This document shows, in pieces, positions 1 to 4,901 of a stretch of 16,772 nucleotides of DNA. The notes under the pieces were generated by a model that was given only the letters and a program-made list of their open reading frames with translations, was not told the DNA's origin and did not search any database. The stretch is from assembly GCA_021648365.1 (NCBI GenBank), contig JAKISY010000100.1:1-16772 (forward strand), given 5' to 3'. Numbering within the stretch: position 1 is the stretch's first letter; each line of letters starts with the position of its first letter. The translations under genes were made by a program, and so were the position numbers. The DNA comes from Verrucomicrobiales bacterium (lineage in GTDB: Bacteria > Verrucomicrobiota > Verrucomicrobiia > Verrucomicrobiales > DEV007).

Positions 1-2
1 TT

Positions 3-323
3 ACGTATAACTTTTGTATTGATTTCTTAAGAAAGAAGAAGAAAGATAAAAGTATATACTTTGATGACTTGAGTCAATATGAAGGTGTCATTGATGAAAT
101 AGATGATAAAGAGTTATTGGAGGTAAAACTTGATAAACTAAAAGTGATCATGGAGCGTATACCTCCTGCTGATAAAGCGATATTGATGATGAAATATCTT
201 GACGGTATGTCTATAAGAGAGATAGGTGAAGCAATAGACAAAACAGAAAGTGCTATTAAAATGCAAATAAAGAGAGCTAAAATGAAATTTGTAAGAGTGC
301 ACCAATCACTCTTTGCGGCTTAA
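3..323 (+). CDS. ECF-type sigma factor, C-terminal fragment (5' truncated by window edge)
   Basis: The reading frame is open from the left edge to the TAA at 321-323, about 106 residues, so the true start lies outside the window; the first in-frame start-like codon (TTG at 69) is internal to the homologous region. The early part includes NFCIDFLRKKKK, typical of the end of sigma region 2 and the following linker in Bacteroidota ECF sigma factors. The later part, IPPADKAILMMKYLDGMSI followed by REIGEAIDKTESAIKMQIKR, is a clear sigma region 4 helix-turn-helix that binds the -35 element. The family directs RNA polymerase to a small stress or surface-function regulon. Codon use is AT-rich (AAA, GAA, ATA, AGA, TTA), unlike every other gene here, which use CGT/CGC and GTG/CTG freely. 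The family call is firm; that the fragment belongs to the same genome as the rest is doubtful. Confidence 0.82.
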   Translation, partial: TYNFCIDFLRKKKKDKSIYFDDLSQYEGVIDEIDDKELLEVKLDKLKVIMERIPPADKAILMMKYLDGMSIREIGEAIDKTESAIKMQIKRAKMKFVRVHQSLFAA

Positions 324-439
324 ATATAACCCTATACCCAAACCATAAACACGATTGAAATGAATGAAAATAATTTTAAAAAAGGTAGCTATTTATTTAA
401 TTTTGATACAAAATAATCGACGCTTGAATATTCTCCCTA
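324..439. other. AT-rich spacer holding a probable composition junction
   Basis: This spacer lies between the sigma fragment and the LuxR-type gene and stays AT-rich to about 420. A short frame from ATG 360 to TAA 414-416 reads MNENNFKKGSYLFNFDTK. Its residue make-up resembles the beginning of a Bacteroidota gene that would follow the sigma factor, then it stops. A change of source near 410-440 would explain both the stop and the compositional shift. No terminator is visible. Confidence 0.35.
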
Positions 440-1507
440 ATGAAAGCTGCTAGTATAAAAAAACTGCGTGAGGCGATTGACCAGATTCATCAGATGGAAT
501 CTTGGGAAATGTTAGGTGAGGCATGTCCACTTATCTTGGACAACTTACTTGGTGCGGATTTCAGCAGCTGGAATGTTTTTGATCAAGGGGGTGCTCTGGT
601 TGAGGTATTTGGCACTCCGCAATATGCGTCAACGATGCAGTATTTGATCGAAGATTTGAATGAGCATATGGGTGAGCACCCCGTAATCCAAAACACAACG
701 CTTTCCTCGGGGAAAGTATTGTCGGAAACTTTGAAATTAAGTGATTTCACTTCGCAGCGTGATTTCGAAAATACCGGACTGTATCATCAGGCTTACCGTC
801 ACCTCGATGCTAGGTATCAGACTTGCGCTCAAATTATGATTTTCGGAGGTCTTGAGGTGGTGGTGTCGGCTAACCGTTCTAGTAGGGATTTTGGAGATGA
901 AAGCTTGGCCTTATTAAGCTCACTGAAAAAACATTTAGCTATCAGTTGTCGTAGATTGTTGAGAGAGCAGGAGTTGAAAGAGCGGGTGAGTTTGTTGATG
1001 GCGAGCCATACCCCTGTGGCGCTTGCTTCGATCTCTGTGGATCAAAGAGGACGAGTGATTGAGGCTTCAAATAATATAGCTGCCTTTTTTGCGAGTCATT
1101 TTCATTGTGTTGAGAAAAATTTGCCAGGGGCGCTTCGGAGCTTCCTCGCCAAACGTCAGTTGTCGATGCATGCCTGTGGTGAGACCTGTGAACTGCTGGA
1201 TGATCATGGTGACCCGTTGACGATCACTTTGCTGCAAACGGGTTTTGGCACACGATGGACGCTACTCTTCCATCAGCCTGAGGCTATTGGTGCAGTTCCA
1301 ATTGAAAGCGCTGTGACGAATGTGAAGTCACTGACGATCAGGGAGAAAGAGGTGCTGCAGTGGTTGTCTGAGGGGAAAAGTAATCCTGAAATTTCGATTC
1401 TACTAAATATTTCTCTACGAACGATTGAGAAACATTGTGAGCACATTTACGAAAAGCTAGGAGTGGAGAATCGTATGGCTGCCACTCGGGAGTGGCTGGA
1501 ATCTTGA
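440..1507 (+). CDS. LuxR-family transcriptional regulator with N-terminal sensory region
   Basis: This 355-residue protein ends in a GerE/LuxR DNA-binding domain (residues about 297-355). It carries the hallmark order SLTIREKEVLQWLSEGKSN, then the recognition helix segment ISLRTIEKHCEHIYEKLGV. The first ~190 residues look like a GAF-type sensor (an early SSWNVFD segment, and a later IMIFGGLEVVVSANRSSRDF strand-helix pattern). Residues about 200-290 resemble a degenerate PAS-like segment (VDQRGRVIEASNNIAAFF). No response-regulator receiver domain, signal peptide or membrane segment is visible, so it is a cytoplasmic one-component regulator with an unknown signal. No good Shine-Dalgarno precedes ATG 440. 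The gene converges with the PPC gene at 1513, five bases away. Its target is not evident. The start could be wrong if the junction upstream is an assembly artefact. Confidence 0.85.
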   Translation: MKAASIKKLREAIDQIHQMESWEMLGEACPLILDNLLGADFSSWNVFDQGGALVEVFGTPQYASTMQYLIEDLNEHMGEHPVIQNTTLSSGKVLSETLKLSDFTSQRDFENTGLYHQAYRHLDARYQTCAQIMIFGGLEVVVSANRSSRDFGDESLALLSSLKKHLAISCRRLLREQELKERVSLLMASHTPVALASISVDQRGRVIEASNNIAAFFASHFHCVEKNLPGALRSFLAKRQLSMHACGETCELLDDHGDPLTITLLQTGFGTRWTLLFHQPEAIGAVPIESAVTNVKSLTIREKEVLQWLSEGKSNPEISILLNISLRTIEKHCEHIYEKLGVENRMAATREWLES

Positions 1508-1512
1508 GCAAT

Positions 1513-2202
1513 TTATGACGATGACGATGACGCGGGTTTAGCGGAAACCTTGGTTTTTGGAGAAGTCTCGGATTTAGGTTTAGCGGCCGGTTTTGCTTTG
1601 GCCTTGGCAGCGGGTTTGGCCTTGGTGGAGGCTTTCGGGTTAGGGGGAGTTTTGGCTTTGGCTTTTGGTTTTACAGGAGCCTTTGCTTTTGGGGCGGGTT
1701 TGGCTGTTGGTTTTACTGGGGACTTCACCTTGGGAGCGGGCTTTGCCTTTGGTTTCGCAGGAGCCTTTGCCTTTGCCTTGGGGGAGGGCTTGGTTTTAGG
1801 TTTTTCTTTCCCTTTAATGGTGAGCCAGGTGTGGTCTAGTTGATTGAGAAGGTAGGGACCTCCTGGTATTTTTGGGAGGAATGAGAATTGCACTTTTTGG
1901 CTGATAGGGGAATCACCAACGCTTTCTTTGAGAGTGAAGCGTATGGATTGATTGGCGGAGGGGGCGGTGGCAGCGGCTTTGATTTTCACGCTGATGTCGG
2001 CATTTTTGTTAGGAATATCTTTTGGTGGAACGATGCTGATTCCAGCGGGAAGCTTGCTGGCTTCGATTTTTAAGGGGGTTTTATGTCCGTCGATGCGAAT
2101 TATTTTAATTTTCACGTCGATTTCCTTACCTGCTTCTAGGAAATAGGAGGTTTTGTCAAAAGTGGCAGAGAAGCTAGGCTGGGTGGGCTTGATAGTTAGC
2201 AA
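1513..2202 (-). CDS. C-terminal half of frameshifted exported PPC-domain protein, Lys/Ala/Pro-rich tail
   Basis: This 229-residue frame has no proper start: its first codon is TTG at 2200-2202, inside a beta strand (LLTIKPTQPSF) that should end the PPC domain of the frame at 2196-2984. The two frames overlap by seven bases and differ by one base. Adding one base before the CACTTTTTG run on the minus strand gives a continuous HAYHFLLTIKPTQP-like strand, the usual end of a PPC domain. Residues about 1-115 look like an immunoglobulin-like beta domain (KIEASKLPAGISIVPP). From about residue 130 to the end there is a low-complexity tail of repeated KPKAKPAPKAKAPVKPKAK-type units, closing with five serines. 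Such a polybasic tail resembles histone H1-like domains but here would sit on an exported protein. Either the gene is broken or the base is a sequencing error. Confidence 0.6.
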   Translation of the reverse strand: MLTIKPTQPSFSATFDKTSYFLEAGKEIDVKIKIIRIDGHKTPLKIEASKLPAGISIVPPKDIPNKNADISVKIKAAATAPSANQSIRFTLKESVGDSPISQKVQFSFLPKIPGGPYLLNQLDHTWLTIKGKEKPKTKPSPKAKAKAPAKPKAKPAPKVKSPVKPTAKPAPKAKAPVKPKAKAKTPPNPKASTKAKPAAKAKAKPAAKPKSETSPKTKVSAKPASSSSS

Positions 2203-2984
2203 AAAGTGATAGCGTGCCCTGCTTTGAGAAAGAGGTCGGAAATGAGGAGTTGGTATTTTCCATCGGCAGGGGCGCTCCAGATCAGTTTACAATCACGATC
2301 AGTTTTCACTGCGGTGTCGTCCACTCGTTTGAGTTGTTTACCTTTTGCATCTTGGATGATCAGCACGAGGTCGAGATTGAATCCGTTGTCGTTGCCTAAT
2401 ACGAGAAGTGAGCCATCGGAGTCGTAGAGATGCAGATAGGGATCCATTAGGATACGCATGCTGTAGGAATCGAGGTGGGCAATCAGGGTTTGCCCTTTTT
2501 TTAAGCTGACGCGGTAGAAGTCGATATCTCCGGATTTGATCAAACGTCCGTTGATGGTGGCGGGCAAGGAGGTGATTTTTTGTGCGCGTGCATTGGAATC
2601 ATTGTCTTCGTTGCCTTTTTTGTCGACGGTCTCTAGGATCTCGGGCAATTTTCCTAGCATGAAGATCATAGCTTTGGATGCGCCATCTTGGTTGTGTAGG
2701 CGAACCAAACACGGTCCGGCCTGGGCGTCCTTGCTTGCAGTGACGGTGTAAATGCCTTTCTTTTTCGGATTGAGTTTGAAGGTGATCTTAGGATTGGAGC
2801 AGGAGACTTGACTCGGCCATGGGGAGGTCTTCCCTACGGTGGTGACTTCGGTCGTTTTTCCTACTTGAATACCAGGGGGGTAAAAGGCATCGAGGGTCGG
2901 GGCGGCTGCTTGCAGGGTGTTTTTTGGGCAGACCCAAACAAACAGGCTTAACAAGTAGAGGGTGAGTGAGTTAGGTCGGTACAC
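2196..2984 (-). CDS. N-terminal half of frameshifted exported PPC-domain protein
   Basis: This 262-residue frame begins with GTG at 2984. It has a signal peptide: the hydrophobic stretch LTLYLLSLFVWV is followed by a likely cleavage site near LQAAA (residues 25-28). Residues about 138-255 match the bacterial pre-peptidase C-terminal (PPC) beta-sandwich: PATINGRLIKSGDIDFYRVS, then DPYLHLYDSDGSLLVLGNDN, then APADGKYQLLISDLF. The frame then runs into ITFC-stop where the last PPC strand should continue; that strand is found in the -1 frame (1513-2202). PPC proteins in Planctomycetota and Verrucomicrobiota are often encoded beside DUF1501 and DUF1549/DUF1553 genes, which fits the DUF1501-like remnant just upstream at 3042-3251. 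The domain binds surfaces or assists secretion and has no known catalytic role; the substrate is unknown. Confidence 0.68.
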   Translation of the reverse strand: MYRPNSLTLYLLSLFVWVCPKNTLQAAAPTLDAFYPPGIQVGKTTEVTTVGKTSPWPSQVSCSNPKITFKLNPKKKGIYTVTASKDAQAGPCLVRLHNQDGASKAMIFMLGKLPEILETVDKKGNEDNDSNARAQKITSLPATINGRLIKSGDIDFYRVSLKKGQTLIAHLDSYSMRILMDPYLHLYDSDGSLLVLGNDNGFNLDLVLIIQDAKGKQLKRVDDTAVKTDRDCKLIWSAPADGKYQLLISDLFLKAGHAITFC

Positions 2985-3041
2985 AAAAAAGAGGAAAGAG
3001 GTGAAAGGCTGGAACTAAGCGGATTGCTAAGATGGGAGCTG

Positions 3042-3251
3042 TCAGGTGAACAGCTCTTTGATGGGGTGACCGTGATCAACTAATTGGATCGGCCGGTTGG
3101 CATTGTCGTGCAGAATTTCACCTGGGTTGATACCCATCTTGGTGTAGGCCAGGAATTGGAGGGGAAGATCGTCGCGCTGGAGCAGAAGATCGCTGAGTTG
3201 CGTAAGAGGTTGTAACGGGGCGATGGGGCTGTTTATAAAATTGGGCTGATT
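3042..3251 (-). pseudogene. C-terminal remnant of a DUF1501-like gene
   Basis: On the minus strand an open stretch of 69 codons ends with TGA at 3042-3044 and is bounded upstream by a stop at 3252-3254. It has no plausible start. It reads LTQLSDLLLQRDDLPLQFLA, then YTKMGINPGEILHDNANRPI, then QLVDHGHPIKELFT. The pattern of a 'GI-P' helix, then 'RPI.L.D.G.PI.ELF' at the very C-terminus, is what I expect at the end of DUF1501 proteins, a sulfatase-fold family common in Planctomycetota and Verrucomicrobiota. The position directly upstream of the PPC gene on the same strand matches the usual operon order. The rest of the gene (roughly 350-400 residues) is absent; other sequence follows immediately. 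The family call rests on memory of the motif, not on a search. Confidence 0.5.
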
Positions 3252-3258
3252 TTATAAT
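3230..3258 (+). promoter_or_regulatory. Possible sigma70-type promoter for the small gene at 3293
   Basis: A perfect TATAAT hexamer lies at 3253-3258, with a poor -35 candidate (TGTTTA, 3230-3235) 17 bases upstream. A transcript would start near 3265, about 28 bases before ATG 3293. That argues against the GTG codons at 3266 and 3269 as starts. The site lies within and just beyond the upstream edge of the DUF1501 remnant. Confidence 0.3.
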
Positions 3259-3292
3259 CGCGGGAGTGGTGCTTTTTGGGCAAGGTGATTTC

Positions 3293-3655
3293 ATGTCAAC
3301 ATGTCATCTAGAATACAAGGATAGGAAAAAGATGATTGGCGATGTGGGTCAAAAACTCGTCGCTGATCATGGTAAGAAGAAATACTACCAACCGTCGCAG
3401 GTCAAGAAAGCGGCTTTTGATTTGGGGTATCAAGTGGATTATTTCTGCTGGGCGTATTGTATTTTCACTTCGCCAGAGGATTTCAGATTGATCCATGAGG
3501 CTTTGGGGGAGGCTTGTGATTACCTCAAGATGCGGGGCGAAGTATTGGGTGAATTGGTGCAGGGAGCTTCGTTTTTGGATATCGATGTGGACTTGTCTTG
3601 GTTGGAATGGCCAGATATCGATCTGTCGTCGCTGTTTGATTGGGTGGATTTTTAG
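3293..3655 (+). CDS. Small conserved-looking protein of unknown function
   Basis: I do not recognise this family. The frame is open from 3266, but ATG 3293 (MSTCHLEYKDRKKMIGDVG) is the better start, preceded by an AAGGTGAT ribosome-binding-like stretch and a consensus -10 box; it gives 120 residues. The sequence has a basic N-terminal half (DHGKKKYYQPSQVKKAAFD), a central CWAYCIF motif followed by SPEDFRLIHEALGEACDYLK, and a very acidic, tryptophan-rich end in which DIDVDLSWLEW is loosely repeated as DIDLSSLFDWVDF. No signal peptide or membrane span is seen; the protein should be a soluble cytoplasmic alpha-helical protein. The two cysteines of CWAYC and one at Cys4 could bind metal, but this is speculation. 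It lies between the decayed PPC operon and pstS and shows no link in function to either. Confidence 0.65.
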   Translation: MSTCHLEYKDRKKMIGDVGQKLVADHGKKKYYQPSQVKKAAFDLGYQVDYFCWAYCIFTSPEDFRLIHEALGEACDYLKMRGEVLGELVQGASFLDIDVDLSWLEWPDIDLSSLFDWVDF

Positions 3656-3787
3656 GGCAATACAGCTCTAGTAAAAGAAATTAACCGCGGATAGCTCGGA
3701 GGAGGATGGAATGTGACGGAATTGGCACGATGAACTGTTTGTGGAGAGGGGGTGGTTGAGGTGATGTTCAGGTGGTCTCAACTGAGG

Positions 3788-3806
3788 CTGTTTCATAAAC
3801 TGAACA
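3788..3806 (+). promoter_or_regulatory. Weak Pho-box-like sequence upstream of pstS
   Basis: CTGTTTCATAAACTGAACA contains two CTG words 12 bases apart around an A/T-rich centre. It loosely resembles the PhoB direct-repeat operator, whose CTGTCA-like words are spaced by 11 bases. The spacing and second halves of the words deviate. It sits 14 bases before the pstS ATG, close for an activator site. The rest of the 164-base gap (3656-3819) shows nothing firm. Confidence 0.15.
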
Positions 3807-3819
3807 ACACAATAAAACG

Positions 3820-4791
3820 ATGAAATTATCCATCACACAGTTCACTGGTATCGCGAGCTTGCTTTTGGCATGGAGCGCGGTCGAGGCGAAAGCTCAGACG
3901 CAGGTCGATAAAGATTTGCCTGACTATGAAAAAGTCAGTGGGATCACGGGCAACTTGAATTCGATTGGTTCGGATACGTTGAACAATCTGATGACTTATT
4001 GGGCAGAGGCTTTCAAAGCCAAGTATCCCAATGTGAACATCCAGATTGAGGGCAAGGGGTCGTCCACCGCGCCGCCTGCCTTGATCGAGGGGACTTCGCA
4101 GTTGGGACCGATGAGTCGTGCGATGAAAGCTGAAGAGTTGGATGCTTTCGAGAAAAAGTTTGGCTACAAACCGACGCAGATCAAAGTGGCAATCGATGCT
4201 TTGGCGGTTTACACCCACAAAGATAATCCGATCAAGGGGCTGACGCTCAAACAGGTGGATTCGATTTTTTCTTCGACTTACAAACAAGGAGGAGAGGCGA
4301 TCAAAAAGTGGGGGCAAGTGGGGATGGAGAGTGAATGGAGAAATATGGCGATTTCCTCTTACGGTCGTAATAGTGCTTCAGGCACTTATGGCTACTTCAA
4401 AAAGGTGGCGCTGAAAAAAGGGGACTACGCACCAACGGTAAAGGAACAACCAGGTTCTTCGGCAGTGGTGCAGGGGGTCGCTAGTGATCTTGCTGGAATC
4501 GGGTATTCAGGCATTGGTTACAAAACGTCTGGGGTCAATGCGATCGCTTTGGGTGAATCCAAGGACGAGCTCTTCGAGCCTTCTTTTGAGAATTGCTTGA
4601 GTGGAGATTATCCGATGGCGCGTTTTTTGTATATTTATGTGAACAAAAAACCGGGTAAGCCTTTGGACAAGCTGACACTTGAGTTTTTGAAGCTTGTATT
4701 GGCAAAAGAGGGGCAAGAGATTGTGGTGAAGGATGGTTATTATCCGATGCCGCATGAAATTGCGGAAGAAGCCAATGCGGAGTTGAAATGA
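3820..4791 (+). CDS. pstS: Phosphate ABC transporter substrate-binding protein PstS
   Basis: This 323-residue periplasmic protein captures phosphate and delivers it to the PstC/PstA channel. It starts with a signal peptide (hydrophobic core IASLLLAWSAVEAKA, cleavage near residue 25, no lipobox cysteine). The family pattern is clear: NSIGSDTLNNLMTYWAEAF at about residue 48, GKGSSTAPPALIEGTSQLGP at about residues 78-97, and the phosphate-loop region SYGRNSASGTYGYF at about residues 180-193. Further on, SSAVVQGVASDLAGIGYSG matches the hinge and second lobe. Length is normal for PstS. No strong Shine-Dalgarno precedes ATG 3820. It heads a same-strand operon with pstC, pstA, pstB and phoU, although a 105-base repeat-bearing gap separates it from pstC. 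The gene is expected to be induced by phosphate starvation. Confidence 0.95.
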   Translation: MKLSITQFTGIASLLLAWSAVEAKAQTQVDKDLPDYEKVSGITGNLNSIGSDTLNNLMTYWAEAFKAKYPNVNIQIEGKGSSTAPPALIEGTSQLGPMSRAMKAEELDAFEKKFGYKPTQIKVAIDALAVYTHKDNPIKGLTLKQVDSIFSSTYKQGGEAIKKWGQVGMESEWRNMAISSYGRNSASGTYGYFKKVALKKGDYAPTVKEQPGSSAVVQGVASDLAGIGYSGIGYKTSGVNAIALGESKDELFEPSFENCLSGDYPMARFLYIYVNKKPGKPLDKLTLEFLKLVLAKEGQEIVVKDGYYPMPHEIAEEANAELK

Positions 4792-4801
4792 TAGGAAATT
4801 A

Positions 4802-4901
4802 GGAAGGCAGGTGGGGACGCCTGCCCTACAAGAGAAGTAAGATGGGAAGGCAGGTGGGGCGCACGCCCTACAAGGGAAGGCAGGATAGGTTGTCCTATGA
4901 G
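4802..4901 (+). repeat. Three tandem copies of a hairpin-forming repeat between pstS and pstC
   Basis: Three diverged copies start with the same GGAAGGCAGG word: 4802-4832, 4845-4874 and 4875-4901. Copies 1 and 2 continue with TGGGG and end in GCCCTACAAG. Copy 3 has a different core (ATAGGTTGTCCTATGAG) and overlaps the pstC start codon at 4897. Similar GTAGGGCAGGCGTCCC-type sequences recur between genes in many environmental bacterial genomes, from memory. This is a REP-like dispersed repeat rather than coding sequence. Confidence 0.75.
4806..4825 (+). other. Stable RNA hairpin with GNRA tetraloop (repeat copy 1)
   Basis: GGCAGGTG (4806-4813) pairs with CGCCTGCC (4818-4825) through eight pairs, one of them a G-U, around a GGGA loop of GNRA type. 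It follows the pstS stop by 14 bases and lacks a U-tract, so it is not a rho-independent terminator. In the operon transcript it could protect the pstS 3' end, as REP hairpins do between malE and malF in Escherichia coli, giving more PstS than channel protein. Confidence 0.5.

Noticed and set aside
1550..1843. Plus-strand frame of 97 codons rich in Gly, Ala, Phe and Leu, resembling a membrane protein
   Set aside because: It is the antisense of the Lys/Ala/Pro-rich tail on the minus strand; the low complexity explains the open frame.
2190..2215. Programmed -1 frameshift joining the two PPC frames
   Set aside because: Slippage on TTTTT is conceivable, but no canonical slippery heptamer in the correct frame or stimulatory structure was seen; an indel is simpler.
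3153..3215. Plus-strand coiled-coil-like frame ending EGKIVALEQKIAELRKRL
   Set aside because: It looks like a transposase leader coiled coil, but it has no start or continuation, and the minus strand gives a more specific DUF1501-like C-terminus.
3706..3761. Short leader-peptide-like frame after GGAGGAGG upstream of pstS
   Set aside because: The purine run touches the ATG with no spacing, and the encoded 17 residues show no regulatory feature.
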